Notes: generated from the letters alone by a model not told the origin. 64,000 nt of DNA from Oscillospiraceae bacterium (GCA_017861365.1 JAGFXR010000005.1:50827-114826), one strand, 5' to 3'. Shown: positions 9,192 to 19,251, counted from the first letter of the stretch. A program made the numbers and translations.

Positions 9192-10418
9192 GTGGAACGG
9201 GTGATCCTGCATTGCGATTTGAACAGCTTTTTTGCCTCAGTGGAGCTTCTGGATTATCCGGAGCTTCGGGAGAGGCCGGTTGCGGTATGCGGAGATCCAA
9301 AGAACCGCCATGGCATCATATTGGCAAAAAACGAACCGGCTAAGGCGTTTGGGGTAAAAACCGCCGAGACCATCTGGCAGGCCCAGCGTAAGTGTCCGGG
9401 ACTGATTCTCCTGCCGCCCAGCAGAGGAAAGTATCAGCAGTACTCGAAGCAGGTCAATGAAATTTACCAACGGTACACGGATTTGGTCGAACCCTTTGGA
9501 ATCGACGAGAGCTGGCTGGATGTCAGCGGCAGCCTCCACCTGTTCGGAGGGAATGAGGAACAGCTGGCGCATGAAATTCGGCGGATTATCCGCGAAGAAG
9601 TGGGGCTGACGGTAAGCATTGGCGTGTCCTTTAATAAAATTTTCGCAAAACTAGGCAGCGACATGAAAAAGCCAGATGCAACAACGGTGATCAACCGGGA
9701 GCAGTATCGGAACATTGTCTGGCCACTGCCTGTTACCGATTTGCTGTTCGCAGGGCGGGCCTCAGCCAGACTGCTTTCCCAATATGGAGTGTTTACCATC
9801 GGTCAGCTTGCCGCCTTTGGGAAGTCTCAGCTTGAATTGATCCTGGGAAAGCAGGGGGGACAGCTTTGGCGATACGCCAACGGTCTCGATATCAGTCCGG
9901 TTGCTCCTGCGGGAACCTACGTGCCCCCTAAATCGGTGGGCAATGGATTGACCTTTCCCCGTAATCTGATGGGAGCAGAAGAGATCAGAATTGGAATTTC
10001 CAGCCTGGCGGATAGTGTTGCGGCCCGGCTCCGGAAGCATGGAATGAAATGCGCGACGGTGCAGGTGTCTATCCGGGATCCAAACTTCAAGGATATCTGC
10101 CGCCAGAAGCGGCTGAGCGCACCAACCTTTGTTTCAAGGGAGCTTGTCATTGCCGCGATGGAGTTGCTGGAATCATGCTGGAATATGGGAGAGCCGATAC
10201 GCGCTCTGACTATTACCGCTCAAAGTCTGATTCCGGAGGACGAAGCGGCGGAGCAGCTCGACCTGTTTGGAGAGCCGCCCGCCCACCACGACAGACAGGA
10301 GAGGCTGGAGCGGACGATAGACCAGATTCGAAAAAAGTATGGAAAAAATTCTATCCAGTCCGCGCGGGTGGCGGGCGGGATTCCGGATGCCATGCCCGCG
10401 CAGGCGGCAGAGAAATAA
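9192..10418 (+). CDS. dinB: Y-family DNA polymerase IV
   Basis: 408-residue translesion polymerase. The palm motif HCDLNSFFASVE at the N-terminus holds a catalytic Asp and the steric gate Phe; GIDESWLDVSGS near residue 106 carries the second acidic pair. Helix-hairpin-helix and little-finger regions follow. The C-terminus has an LFGEP motif near 365 (EQLDLFGEP), resembling a beta-clamp-binding peptide. Start is GTG at 9192 with AGGAGAG upstream, spacing slightly long. It stands alone with its own promoter and a shared terminator. Confidence 0.93.
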   Translation: MERVILHCDLNSFFASVELLDYPELRERPVAVCGDPKNRHGIILAKNEPAKAFGVKTAETIWQAQRKCPGLILLPPSRGKYQQYSKQVNEIYQRYTDLVEPFGIDESWLDVSGSLHLFGGNEEQLAHEIRRIIREEVGLTVSIGVSFNKIFAKLGSDMKKPDATTVINREQYRNIVWPLPVTDLLFAGRASARLLSQYGVFTIGQLAAFGKSQLELILGKQGGQLWRYANGLDISPVAPAGTYVPPKSVGNGLTFPRNLMGAEEIRIGISSLADSVAARLRKHGMKCATVQVSIRDPNFKDICRQKRLSAPTFVSRELVIAAMELLESCWNMGEPIRALTITAQSLIPEDEAAEQLDLFGEPPAHHDRQERLERTIDQIRKKYGKNSIQSARVAGGIPDAMPAQAAEK

Positions 10419-10457
10419 ACATCGTCCTTTCCCGCAGCCGGGAAGGGACGATGTTTT
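10418..10457. terminator. Bidirectional terminator between dinB and the clpC-like gene
   Basis: A 17-base-pair hairpin (AACATCGTCCTTTCCCG / CGGGAAGGGACGATGTT, one G-U pair) with loop CAGC. It begins at the last base of the dinB stop codon and is followed by TT on the plus side. The two genes converge here. Confidence 0.85.
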
Positions 10458-10471
10458 AAGTGTTAGTTTAA

Positions 10472-12826
10472 TTACATGGTGAACAGCTCAATTTTCTCGC
10501 CGTCGGAAGTGACGGTCACCTGAGAAATCGGGGTGCTGTAGTGCTCGATAATACTGGACGCAATGGGGTTTTCCAGTTCAGTCTGAATGAGGCGGCGAAG
10601 ATTGCGCGCGCCGTAAGCGATGGAAAAGGATTTCTTGACCAGATAGTCCGGCACATCGTCACCATACATGAGCGTGATGCCTTTATCCTGCATGGCGGTT
10701 TTAAGCTCACCCAGCATGATGCCCGCAATGGCTTTAAAACTGTCCTCGCTGAGCTGATTGAAATAGATAATCTCATCCACGCGGTTGATAAATTCAGGGC
10801 GTAGGAATTGATTGAGCGCCTTGGTGGCCCGTTCCTTTCCTTGCTCATTGGCAGTTCTGGCAAAGCCAACCGTGCCGGATTTTGTATCGCTGCCGGCGTT
10901 GGAGGTCATCACAATGACGGTATTCTCGAAATTTACCACTTTTCCATGAGCATCGGTAATGCGGCCGTCATCCAGAATTTGAAGCAGGATGTTCAGTACA
11001 TCGGGATGAGCCTTTTCAATCTCATCAAACAAGATGACGGAGTACGGCTTACGGCGAATTTTTTCCGTCAGCTGCCCGGCCTCGTCATACCCCACATAAC
11101 CTGGAGGCGAGCCGATAATGCGCGAGACGGAATGTTTTTCCATAAACTCCGACATATCCAGCCGGATCAGTGATTCGGGTGTATTAAACAGATCGGCCGC
11201 CAGCTGCTTTACCAGTTCTGTTTTTCCCACTCCGGTGGAGCCTACAAAAATGAAGGAAACGGGTTTGTGCTTTGGTGAAATTCCCACCCGGTTCCGGCGG
11301 ATGGCGGCAGATACCGCGGCAACCGCGTCGTCCTGGCCGATAATATGCTGCTTCAGGCGCTCTTCCAGCTTGGCGAGCCGCTCAAATTCTTGCTCCTGAA
11401 TCTGGCTGGCCGGAATTTTGGTCCACAGCTCGATGACGCGGGCCAGATTTTCAATTTTGAGGTCGGGAGTACTGGTTGCCTCCAGCTTTACCCGCTCCTG
11501 CTGCAATTGAAGGGAATGGCTCTTTAATTCAGCGAGACGCTGATAGGATTTTTCCATATCGACGCCAACCACTTCACCGCCCTGGGTATTTGAGTTTGAA
11601 GTAGCGGCCAGAATCATCTCTTCCTCTCTGGCGTAGTCGGCCAGTTCCTTCTCAACCTCATTTAAGCGGATCAGCTGCTTATTGTGGAGATTGACGTCGG
11701 AGCAGGCCTCATCAATCAGATCGATGGCTTTGTCAGGGAGATAACGGTCTGTAATATACCGCTCGGACATCGTAACGGCGAGACGGGCAATGTCAGGAGA
11801 GATCTTCACCCGGTGATAGTCTTCGTAATAGGAGGCGATGCCCTGAATGATCTTGACGGCGTCCTCAATGGAGGGCTCTTCCACAATGATAGGCTGGAAG
11901 CGGCGCTCCAACGCGGAATCCTTTTCAATATATTTCCGATACTCAGTCAGGGTTGTGGCACCGATAACCTGCAACTCCCCACGGGACAGCGCGGGCTTGA
12001 GAATGTTGGCGGCATTCATACTCCCCTCGGCGTCCCCGGCGCCGACGATGTTGTGCACCTCGTCAATCACCAGAATAATATTACCCAGCTTGCGGATCTC
12101 ATTAATCAGGCCCTTCATACGGCTCTCGAACTGACCGCGGAACTGGGTGCCTGCCACCAGAGAGGTCAGATCCAACAGGTAAACTTCCTTATCCAGTAGC
12201 TTGTAGGGAACCTCCTGCCGGTAAATTTTCTGCGCCAGGCCCTCGGCAATGGCGGTTTTGCCAACGCCGGGCTCACCGATTAGGCAGGGGTTGTTCTTCT
12301 GCCGCCGATTTAAAATCTGAATGGTGCGGGCGATTTCCTCTTCACGGCCAATGACAGCGTCCAGCTTGCCCTCAGCTGCCTTGTTGGTGAGGGAAATGCA
12401 GTAATCCTCTAAAAATTTGTGTTTCTGTTGACGGGGTTCGGTCTTTGGACCCACGTTTTTCTCCTCGCGGGCAGGACGGTCACCAGCGGGAGAGCCCTCT
12501 CCGGAGCCGCCGCCGAACAGCTTGTTGAGAAAAGGGAAGGTGGCGGTGCGTCCCTCATTGTCCTCGGGAGGAAGATCCTCTCCCGCGGTTACCAGTGCCT
12601 CATTTTCCTCCGTATTGTTAAAGGCGGACATCATCTCGTTGGTGAGACCATCCAAATCCTCGTCGCTGATACCCATTTTCTCCATCAGATCATCAACCGG
12701 TTTGATACCAAGCTCCTTAGCGCATTTTAAGCAGAGGCCTTCGTTTCTGGAGACACCGTTTTCGATTTTTGTAATAAACACGACCGCAACATTTTTGCGG
12801 CACTTAGAGCACATGGTTGGTTGCAT
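10472..12826 (-). CDS. ClpC-type AAA+ unfoldase with McsA-like zinc N-terminus
   Basis: 784-residue double-ring unfoldase expected to feed substrates to ClpP. The N-terminus ([20 protein letters not shown] ... CLKCAKELG) is a CxxC/CxxC zinc domain of the McsA type followed by an acidic linker, where normal ClpC has Clp_N repeats. AAA-1 has GEPGVGKT (about 207) and VIDEVHN; a short coiled middle domain follows; AAA-2 has GSTGVGKT (about 540) and LFDEIEKAH. The loop GTVGFAR matches the ClpP-docking VGF loop. ctsR, mcsA and mcsB are not nearby. Start chosen at the ATG at 12826 behind AAAGGAGA, not the upstream in-frame codon at 12892. Confidence 0.92.
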   Translation of the reverse strand: MQPTMCSKCRKNVAVVFITKIENGVSRNEGLCLKCAKELGIKPVDDLMEKMGISDEDLDGLTNEMMSAFNNTEENEALVTAGEDLPPEDNEGRTATFPFLNKLFGGGSGEGSPAGDRPAREEKNVGPKTEPRQQKHKFLEDYCISLTNKAAEGKLDAVIGREEEIARTIQILNRRQKNNPCLIGEPGVGKTAIAEGLAQKIYRQEVPYKLLDKEVYLLDLTSLVAGTQFRGQFESRMKGLINEIRKLGNIILVIDEVHNIVGAGDAEGSMNAANILKPALSRGELQVIGATTLTEYRKYIEKDSALERRFQPIIVEEPSIEDAVKIIQGIASYYEDYHRVKISPDIARLAVTMSERYITDRYLPDKAIDLIDEACSDVNLHNKQLIRLNEVEKELADYAREEEMILAATSNSNTQGGEVVGVDMEKSYQRLAELKSHSLQLQQERVKLEATSTPDLKIENLARVIELWTKIPASQIQEQEFERLAKLEERLKQHIIGQDDAVAAVSAAIRRNRVGISPKHKPVSFIFVGSTGVGKTELVKQLAADLFNTPESLIRLDMSEFMEKHSVSRIIGSPPGYVGYDEAGQLTEKIRRKPYSVILFDEIEKAHPDVLNILLQILDDGRITDAHGKVVNFENTVIVMTSNAGSDTKSGTVGFARTANEQGKERATKALNQFLRPEFINRVDEIIYFNQLSEDSFKAIAGIMLGELKTAMQDKGITLMYGDDVPDYLVKKSFSIAYGARNLRRLIQTELENPIASSIIEHYSTPISQVTVTSDGEKIELFTM

Positions 12827-12920
12827 AGTTCCATTCTCCTTTACCGGGAAATCGCAGGGATGTGGAAACGGTGGCTGAAAGCGTGAGATCATTGCCGTTT
12901 TTCATACGGGCAAAATGATC

Positions 12921-12943
12921 ATAAAACCGCGCGCAGGTTTTAT
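12921..12943 (-). promoter_or_regulatory. Leader hairpin ahead of the clpC-like gene
   Basis: Perfect 8-base inverted repeat ATAAAACC / GGTTTTAT with a 7-base GC-rich loop, lying in the roughly 190-base leader. No CtsR tandem heptads (GGTCAAA) or CIRCE element were found. Role unknown. Confidence 0.5.
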
Positions 12944-13026
12944 AAAGTTTCAAGTCGCCGCTTCGTAATCTAATGCACTTTGCTGTGACTTTTTGTTCTA
13001 TTTGAATGATAAGATGATTGATAATG

Positions 13027-13055
13027 AGTATAGCACGAAATTGTTAAGGTGTCAT
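13027..13055 (-). promoter_or_regulatory. Promoter of the clpC-like gene
   Basis: On the minus strand ATGACA (13055-13050), a 17-base spacer and TATACT (13032-13027); five of six bases match at each box. Confidence 0.7.
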
Positions 13056-13088
13056 GAACAATTTTAAATTTCTTAAACTAAAATCTAA

Positions 13089-13778
13089 CTAAGATGTTTG
13101 GGTTGGAAGGGAAAAAGAGGATGCGAGAGAGAGCGGGTCAACGGTCATAAGCAGATGGAGAAGCGGCGCGTTCTCAATGGCGTCCTCGGGAATCACATTC
13201 CACAGATAGCGAAGCACCCAGGCCACGGCAAACAGAAGAACGACACCCTTCAGCCCGCCGAACACGCCACCCAGCAATTTATTGAAGAAGTGCAGCCCGG
13301 GTAGTTTCGCCACCAGATTGAGAGCCCTGCTTACCAGAGTCCAAACCACAAGCAACAGGAAGAAGGAGACGATAAAAAGCGTGATGTGGGCAATCCAGGT
13401 GGCGATGGTATCCGCCACCTGCTGGGCAAACTGGGATACGAGCATTTCTTTGGCCTGATCAAATAAGTTGAGTGTTTGATCCGCCTGAAGAATTAGTTTC
13501 ACCAAAAAGGAGGATTCCATATCATTCAGCGAGTCCTCCGTGATTACACTGTCCAGCGGGATATCGCCAAGCTGTTGTTCAACTGCGGTCTGAACCATGG
13601 GAGAGATGCTGTCCGCGACAGTGGGAGTCAGCAGGGTGGAGATAAAATTCGCTCCGATAAACGCGACGATGACGGCAAGCAGGCCGCATAGGGATAAGAT
13701 CAGGCCGCGCCGCATGCCGCTCAGGATAAACACTGCGAGCACGGCAATAATCACTGCGTCGTAGATCCAAACATTCAT
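13089..13778 (-). CDS. CvpA-family membrane protein
   Basis: 229 residues with four hydrophobic segments (about 8-28, 30-50, 115-140, 155-178), the layout of CvpA/colicin V production proteins. The motif LSGMRRGLILSLCGLLAVI near residue 20 is typical. In other bacteria CvpA proteins support envelope homeostasis; the exact function here is unknown. Start ATG at 13778 has AAAGGAAG about ten bases upstream; a GTG three codons earlier is too close to that site. It is the last gene of the operon that starts with the rRNA methyltransferase. Confidence 0.85.
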   Translation of the reverse strand: MNVWIYDAVIIAVLAVFILSGMRRGLILSLCGLLAVIVAFIGANFISTLLTPTVADSISPMVQTAVEQQLGDIPLDSVITEDSLNDMESSFLVKLILQADQTLNLFDQAKEMLVSQFAQQVADTIATWIAHITLFIVSFFLLLVVWTLVSRALNLVAKLPGLHFFNKLLGGVFGGLKGVVLLFAVAWVLRYLWNVIPEDAIENAPLLHLLMTVDPLSLASSFSLPTQTS

Positions 13779-13815
13779 GTTTATCACACTTCCTTTATTT
13801 CATCCATAACGGTTT

Positions 13816-15000
13816 TTAATCGGGGATGCACAGCCAGGCGGCTGTGGAGGAGATCAGAAAAACAGAGCCGTCATCCCGCTGAAGGACCTCCTTTGCACTC
13901 TGGGTGCTGTCAAGCTCGTGGTAGAGGGAGAGGTTTGTCAGATATGTACTCAACCGGTCGCTTGTCAGCAGCGAGAGGTAGTGACCCGAGGCGGACAGGG
14001 ACAGAACCTGGACATCCATGTCTGTTTCGCCCAGAACTGAGCCATCATATGCATATACCGCAAGAGACGACTCCGTGCCGGAACGATAGGCTCCTGTGAG
14101 GACGGCGCAAAAGCCGTCGCGGCTCAAGGCAAAAGACTTCAGATAGCGGCTTGACCAGTCCGTCTGGCTGAGTACGGAGCCGTCATCCGAGAGAACGGTG
14201 AGCGCTGATTCCTGCATGAGCCAGAGATGTCCGCTTTGCCACATGGTGCTTAAAACCACGTCATTACCCAAGGAATAGGTCACACTTGGCGTAAGTTCCG
14301 TCTGTGAATCGGAAATGTTGTTCAGTTGATAAAAATAAACGGAACTGTCGAAAGCGGTACCCTGCTGTCCGATGGCCACGGCGGCAAGGGTATTGCAATC
14401 GTCGGACAGGGAAGCGTCGGTGATGTAGGAGCTTGAAATTTGAAACGCGGCTTGTTTTTGAAAATCAGAGTCATAAATGGTGATGACAGCTTTATAACCG
14501 GTCTCATGGGTAGTCACAGTGAGCCAGCCCGAATCATTAACGCAGGCCGAGAGAATGGTACCCTCTATGTCCGTCAGGGCAAAAACCTGTTCCCGGTTTT
14601 GGTAAACATACAGATTGCTGCCTCCGGCATCGTAGACTACCGCCATATCTCCTGATGAGGAAATGAGAGGGGTGCCGAGAGTCATGGTGTCCGATATATA
14701 TTGCGTGCCGCTCTGAGAATAGAGGTGAACCCCGGAGGTGCTGGCGGTCAGAAGGTCGTTTCCAATAGAGGCAAACAGACTGCCGGAGTTTCCTTCATAG
14801 GAAAACGAGGCGGCCTCTCCGGTATCGCTGCGCGTCAACGAACGGTAAGAAAAATACCGGACGACGGCATCCAGATTGAGCGTGTCCCGATGAAAAATCA
14901 GGAGCAGAGCGCCCAGCAGAAGCAGCACCGTGAGCAGGAAGGCAAACAGCCGGACAAAAATATTTGGTTTTTTCGTTTGCTTTACCGCGTTGGATTTCAT
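13816..15000 (-). CDS. DUF5711-family membrane-anchored beta-propeller-like protein
   Basis: 394 residues with one membrane segment (about 15-38) and a large outward part built of repeated Ser/Tyr/Asp-rich beta strands suggesting a WD40-like propeller. This matches DUF5711, a family of unknown function in Clostridia. The start ATG overlaps the truA stop (ATGA, 15000-14997), so translation is coupled. A role at the cell envelope is inferred from topology only. Confidence 0.85.
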   Translation of the reverse strand: MKSNAVKQTKKPNIFVRLFAFLLTVLLLLGALLLIFHRDTLNLDAVVRYFSYRSLTRSDTGEAASFSYEGNSGSLFASIGNDLLTASTSGVHLYSQSGTQYISDTMTLGTPLISSSGDMAVVYDAGGSNLYVYQNREQVFALTDIEGTILSACVNDSGWLTVTTHETGYKAVITIYDSDFQKQAAFQISSSYITDASLSDDCNTLAAVAIGQQGTAFDSSVYFYQLNNISDSQTELTPSVTYSLGNDVVLSTMWQSGHLWLMQESALTVLSDDGSVLSQTDWSSRYLKSFALSRDGFCAVLTGAYRSGTESSLAVYAYDGSVLGETDMDVQVLSLSASGHYLSLLTSDRLSTYLTNLSLYHELDSTQSAKEVLQRDDGSVFLISSTAAWLCIPD

Positions 15001-15749
15001 GACAGAACATCCTCATCATACCAAAGTTTTGTCATATAAAGACCGTCGGGCGGCGCGGTGGGGCCTGCCAATCTTCTGTCTTTTCCGTCCAGAATGGCGG
15101 GAATATCATCGGGAGAGAGCTTTCCCTCCGCGGCATAGACACAGGTTCCCACCATGGCACGTACCATATTATACAAAAAACCATTCGCGCAGACCTTGCA
15201 TTCAATCAGATCTCCGCCGCGGGTAATGTCGAAATAATATACGGTTCGGACGGTGGTTTTAGTCTCGGTGCCGACGGAGCGGACTGCGGCAAAGTCGTGA
15301 GTGCCCACCATGTGCGAGGCGGCGCGCTGCATGACGGTCTCATTCAGACGTTTGGGATAGAACCAGACACGGTTGACATAAAAAGCATTGCGGATTCTGG
15401 AATTATAAATGCGGTAGGTATATTCTTTCCTATGGCAGGAGCCGATGGCGTTGAAGGCATCGGGCACTTCTGAGGCACGGATGACTACGATGTCGTCCGG
15501 CAGACGCGTATTAACCGCAAGGGGGATGCGGTCGCAGGGGATTGCCGAGTCGGTAAAGAAATTCGCCACATAGGTTTCCGCGTGAACACCGGCGTCGGTG
15601 CGTCCCGCGCCGGTGAGCTTCACCGGGTGGCAGACAATGGCGGCAATCGCTTTTTCCAGAGTTTCTGCCACGGAAACGGCATTTTTTTGCAGCTGCCAGC
15701 CATGATAAGCGGTGCCGGCGTACATCAGATGCAGCGCGATATTTCTCAT
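14997..15749 (-). CDS. truA: tRNA pseudouridine(38-40) synthase TruA, first copy
   Basis: 250 residues. Converts uridines 38-40 in the tRNA anticodon arm to pseudouridine. The catalytic motif GAGRTDAGVHA near residue 46 contains the essential Asp; FLYNMVRAMVGT near 195 is the second conserved block. Start ATG at 15749 overlaps the ecfT stop (ATGA), and the stop overlaps the DUF5711 start. The ecfA1-ecfA2-ecfT-truA order is the usual Firmicutes arrangement, so this is likely the ancestral copy; a second truA is at 22.4-23.2 kb. Confidence 0.94.
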   Translation of the reverse strand: MRNIALHLMYAGTAYHGWQLQKNAVSVAETLEKAIAAIVCHPVKLTGAGRTDAGVHAETYVANFFTDSAIPCDRIPLAVNTRLPDDIVVIRASEVPDAFNAIGSCHRKEYTYRIYNSRIRNAFYVNRVWFYPKRLNETVMQRAASHMVGTHDFAAVRSVGTETKTTVRTVYYFDITRGGDLIECKVCANGFLYNMVRAMVGTCVYAAEGKLSPDDIPAILDGKDRRLAGPTAPPDGLYMTKLWYDEDVLS

Positions 15750-16552
15750 AAGCCGTAATGTCCCATAAAACCGATGCCCACGCACAGGAGCAGCCCGGCA
15801 ATGATACAGGCCGCGTCCACAGGCCGGTAGCGAAGCTCCTTGAGACGGGTGCGGCCCTCACCTCCGTGATAACAGCGGCACTCCATGGCGATGGCCAGTT
15901 CGTCGGCCCGGCGAAAGGCGGAAATAAAGAGGGGAACCAGCAGAGGAATGAGCGCCTTGGCCCGCTGCATCAGATTGCCGGTGTCAAAATCCGCGCCTCT
16001 GGCCCGCTGAGCACTCATAATTTTGTCGGTCTCCTCAATCAGAGTAGGGATGAAGCGCAGCGCGATGCCCATCATCATGGATAGCTCATGGACAGGTACC
16101 CTGATTTTTTTCAGGGGGCCTAAGAGGCTTTCCAGACCGTCGGTGAGCATAACGGGGGATGTGGTATAGGTCAGAAGAAAGGTTGAGGCGATCAGCATGA
16201 GGATGCGCACCACCATAAAGAACGCGGTCCAGATGCCCTCGCGGGTGATGGTAAGCACCCAGAACGACCACACCGGCGTACCCGTGGTGTAGAACAGGTT
16301 CAAAACAGCCGTGATCACCACAATCAGCACCACAGGCTTTAAACCTTTGACAATCGCGGACAGACGGATCCTTGATACGGCGATGCAGACAACCAGGATG
16401 ATAAATAGGATAGCATAGGTGTAGAGAAAATCTGCTAAAAACAGGGCGACAATATAAAAAATTGTAAAGAGCAGTTTTGTCCGTGGGTCCAAACGGTGGA
16501 CGATGGTGTTGCCGGGGAAATATTGACCCAGGGTAATATCCTTCAGAGCCAT
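15746..16552 (-). CDS. ecfT: EcfT, transmembrane energy-coupling subunit of ECF transporters
   Basis: 268-residue membrane protein with about five hydrophobic segments. The coupling-helix motif with paired Ala-Arg-Gly is present (QRARGADFD near residue 180), matching EcfT of group II ECF systems. It links the EcfA1/A2 ATPases to interchangeable S components such as RibU at 8.3 kb. Start ATG at 16552 lies two bases after the ecfA2 stop, with AAAGGAG inside the end of ecfA2; the frame further upstream is ignored. Confidence 0.94.
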   Translation of the reverse strand: MALKDITLGQYFPGNTIVHRLDPRTKLLFTIFYIVALFLADFLYTYAILFIILVVCIAVSRIRLSAIVKGLKPVVLIVVITAVLNLFYTTGTPVWSFWVLTITREGIWTAFFMVVRILMLIASTFLLTYTTSPVMLTDGLESLLGPLKKIRVPVHELSMMMGIALRFIPTLIEETDKIMSAQRARGADFDTGNLMQRAKALIPLLVPLFISAFRRADELAIAMECRCYHGGEGRTRLKELRYRPVDAACIIAGLLLCVGIGFMGHYGL

Positions 16553-16553
16553 G

Positions 16554-17411
16554 TCACACCACTCCTTTCCGGGCAAGGATGGCGTCACGGGCCTGTTCGA
16601 CGGTATATACGGAGGGATCGATATCAATGCCCATGGCTCTCAGCCTGTGGAACACCCGGGTGACCTGAGGTACGCCCAGACCCATGGCCTCCAGCTCATT
16701 TCCATGGGCAAATACCTCCCGGGGCGTTCCCGTAAAGGGAATGGCACCGTCGCAGACCACCACAAGGCGGTCTGCCGTCCGGGCAACCTCCTCCATCGAG
16801 TGGGAAACCAGAATGATGGTGGCGTTTTTGGCCTCGTGATAGGTGCGTATATTGTCCAGAATGCTTTTGACGCCCACCGGGTCAAGTCCCGCGGTCGGCT
16901 CGTCCAGAATCAGCACGGAGGGCTCCATGGCGATGACACCCGCGATCGCAACGCGGCGCTTTTGCCCGCCGGACAGCTCAAAGGGAGATTGCTCCAGCAC
17001 CTCTGGCTGCAACCCGACAAACTCGGCGGATTGGCGCACTCGGCGGTCAATCTCATCCTTGTCGAGACCCATGTTGCCGGGGCCGAACGCAATGTCCTTA
17101 TAGACGGTTTCCTCAAACAGCTGGTATTCGGGGTACTGAAAAACCAGACCCACCTGAAAGCGGGTGGCTCTGGTGCGCTCCTTGCTGGCCCAGATGTCGC
17201 CGCCCTCAAAAAGGACGTGACCGGAGGAGGGCTTAAGCAGTCCGTTCAAATGCTGAATCAGCGTGGACTTTCCGGAGCCGGTTCGGCCGATGATGGCGAG
17301 ATACTCCCCGCGGTAAGCCTCAAAATTCACGTCAACCAGCGCGCCGCGCTCAAATGGGGTCCCCTCGCTGTATATATGCGTTAAATGCTCTGTTTGGAGA
17401 ATCGGTTCCAT
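16554..17411 (-). CDS. ecfA2: EcfA2, ECF transporter ATPase
   Basis: 285-residue ABC ATPase. Walker A GRTGSGKST (about 42-50), Q-loop FQYPEYQLFEET (about 91), signature LSGGQKRRVA (about 142), Walker B VLILDEPT and the switch His in VSHSME. Sequence and position after ecfA1 mark it as the second ATPase of the heterodimer. Start ATG at 17411 follows AAAGGAATT. It lies 61 bases after ecfA1. Confidence 0.94.
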   Translation of the reverse strand: MEPILQTEHLTHIYSEGTPFERGALVDVNFEAYRGEYLAIIGRTGSGKSTLIQHLNGLLKPSSGHVLFEGGDIWASKERTRATRFQVGLVFQYPEYQLFEETVYKDIAFGPGNMGLDKDEIDRRVRQSAEFVGLQPEVLEQSPFELSGGQKRRVAIAGVIAMEPSVLILDEPTAGLDPVGVKSILDNIRTYHEAKNATIILVSHSMEEVARTADRLVVVCDGAIPFTGTPREVFAHGNELEAMGLGVPQVTRVFHRLRAMGIDIDPSVYTVEQARDAILARKGVV

Positions 17412-17472
17412 GATTTTAATTCCTTTGCGTTTGGTGAGGTATGGCGCGCTTATGCGCCGAACCCATGTGAGC

Positions 17473-18324
17473 TCAGGCAGATTGCGTCAGAAGTTGGAAC
17501 AGAGCCTGGGCGCACTCCTCGTCGGAGAGGGCGTCCAGAGGAACATCCAGACCGGCCTGTTTTAATTCCCACAGAAGGGAGGTAGTCTCGGGGACGGTAA
17601 GCCCCACATTCCGCAGCTCCTCCACATTCTGAAAAACCGTCTTGGGAACTCCGTCCGCGATCACCTTGCCCCGTGACATGACAATGAGACGGTCTGCCTG
17701 AGCGGCTTCATCCATATGATGGGTGATGAGAATAACGGTGGCTCCGTACTCCCGGTTGAGCGTCCGGATGGTTTTCATGACTTCGGCACGACCCACGGGG
17801 TCGAGCATGGCGGTAGGCTCGTCCAGAACCACGCACTTGGGGCGCATGGCAATCACGCCCGCGATGGCGACGCGCTGCTTCTGCCCGCCGGACAGCAGGT
17901 GGGGAGCATGGGTGGCGTATTGGCTCATGCCCACCATTGCCAGCGCCTCATCCACCCTACGGCGGATTTCCGCCGGAGGTACGCCGAGATTTTCGGGGGC
18001 GAAGGCAATGTCGTCCTCCACCACGTTTGCGACAATCTGATTATCCGGATTCTGAAATACCATGCCCACGGTACGGCGGATGTCCAAGAGCCGCGACTCA
18101 TCCGCCGTGTCGATGCCGTCCACATAGACCTTGCCGCCGGTGGGCAGCAGAATTGCGTTCATATGCTTGGCGAGGGTTGATTTCCCGGAACCGTTGTGTC
18201 CCAGAATGGACACAAAGCTCCCCGGCTCAATCTCAATGGAAACGCCGTCAAGAATCACGGGGGCAACGCCCTCCTCCGTGATGTAGGAAAAAACGGTATT
18301 CTCGGTTTTGATAATGGAATTCAT
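17473..18324 (-). CDS. ecfA1: EcfA1, ECF transporter ATPase
   Basis: 283-residue ABC ATPase. Walker A GHNGSGKST (about 40-48), Q-loop FQNPDNQIVANVVEDDIAF (typical of EcfA1), signature LSGGQKQRVA and Walker B CVVLDEPT followed by the switch His in ITHHMDE. Start ATG at 18324 has AAGGAGG at good spacing. With EcfA2 and EcfT it forms the shared power unit for vitamin uptake. Confidence 0.94.
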   Translation of the reverse strand: MNSIIKTENTVFSYITEEGVAPVILDGVSIEIEPGSFVSILGHNGSGKSTLAKHMNAILLPTGGKVYVDGIDTADESRLLDIRRTVGMVFQNPDNQIVANVVEDDIAFAPENLGVPPAEIRRRVDEALAMVGMSQYATHAPHLLSGGQKQRVAIAGVIAMRPKCVVLDEPTAMLDPVGRAEVMKTIRTLNREYGATVILITHHMDEAAQADRLIVMSRGKVIADGVPKTVFQNVEELRNVGLTVPETTSLLWELKQAGLDVPLDALSDEECAQALFQLLTQSA

Positions 18325-18335
18325 GGACAGCCTCC

Positions 18336-19208
18336 TTATGGCCGCGCCGCCGTCCAGCGTCCCGTGGCGCCGCAGGGGAGCGCCAGACCGCTGGCGGTTA
18401 CGGGCAGACCAAGCTCGTCGCTGACGGTGTACCCGCCATATTTTTTTGAGATGACAGAGTCCAGAACATAGGTGAGAACGGAAGGGGCGAGTCCCGTGGT
18501 GTAGGAATTGAGGAGGACGAACAACGGCTCGTCGGATAACGCCCCGGAAACCAGTTCCACGAAGGGATAGAGGTTTTCCTCCAGCTTCCAGACCTCTCCG
18601 GAGGGGCCCCGTCCGTAGGAAGGGGGATCCATGATAATGGCGTCATAGCGGCGCCCGCGGCGGATTTCCCGCTCCACAAACTTGGCGCAGTCGTCAATGA
18701 TCCAGCGGATAGGCGCTTTTTCAAGACCGGAGGCCGCCGCATTTTCCCTGGCCCAGCTCACCATGCCCTTCGCGGCATCCACATGGCAGACGCTGGCGCC
18801 CGCCGCAGCGCAGGCGATGGTAGCGCCTCCCGTATAGGCGAACAAGTTGAGAACACTGACGGGACGTCCGGCCTTTTTAATTTGCCGTTGGGCAAACTCC
18901 CAGTTGTCGGCCTGCTCGGGAAACAAGCCGGTATGCTTAAAATTCATCGGTTTGATTTGAAACGTCAGATCACCGTAAGAGACCTGCCACCGCTCAGGCA
19001 GCTTGCCGCCGAGTTCCCATTGTCCTCCGCCGGAGGAGGAGCGGGCGTATCGGGCATCCGGCTTGCTCCAGCCGCGCTGGGTACGGGGCGTATTCCAGAT
19101 GGCCTGGGGATCGGGACGAACCAGAAAATAGGTTCCCCAGCGCTCCAGCTTCTCCCCGCTGCCGCAGTCAAGCAGTTCATAGTCTGTCCAGTTTTTTGAA
19201 AGCCACAT
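18336..19208 (-). CDS. Class I SAM-dependent rRNA methyltransferase, RlmI/YxjB-like
   Basis: 290 residues. The SAM-binding block NLFAYTGGATIACAAAGA (about 125) and following HVDAAKGMVSWARENA match the RlmI/RlmK-type fold; IIMDPPSYGRGP near 200 is the N/DPPS-type catalytic motif. Likely target is 23S rRNA but the site cannot be read from sequence. A C-terminal block ELGLPVTASGLALPCGATGRW follows. It is first in the minus operon leading to ecfA1, with a consensus promoter 45 bases upstream. Confidence 0.85.
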   Translation of the reverse strand: MWLSKNWTDYELLDCGSGEKLERWGTYFLVRPDPQAIWNTPRTQRGWSKPDARYARSSSGGGQWELGGKLPERWQVSYGDLTFQIKPMNFKHTGLFPEQADNWEFAQRQIKKAGRPVSVLNLFAYTGGATIACAAAGASVCHVDAAKGMVSWARENAAASGLEKAPIRWIIDDCAKFVEREIRRGRRYDAIIMDPPSYGRGPSGEVWKLEENLYPFVELVSGALSDEPLFVLLNSYTTGLAPSVLTYVLDSVISKKYGGYTVSDELGLPVTASGLALPCGATGRWTAARP

Positions 19209-19251
19209 AATGTATCTCCGTTTAGAGGAAGTATCATATCATAATTAAATA

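Noticed and set aside
12827..13020. CtsR or CIRCE heat-shock operator ahead of the clpC-like gene
   Set aside because: No tandem GGTCAAA heptads and no CIRCE inverted repeat were seen in the leader or promoter.
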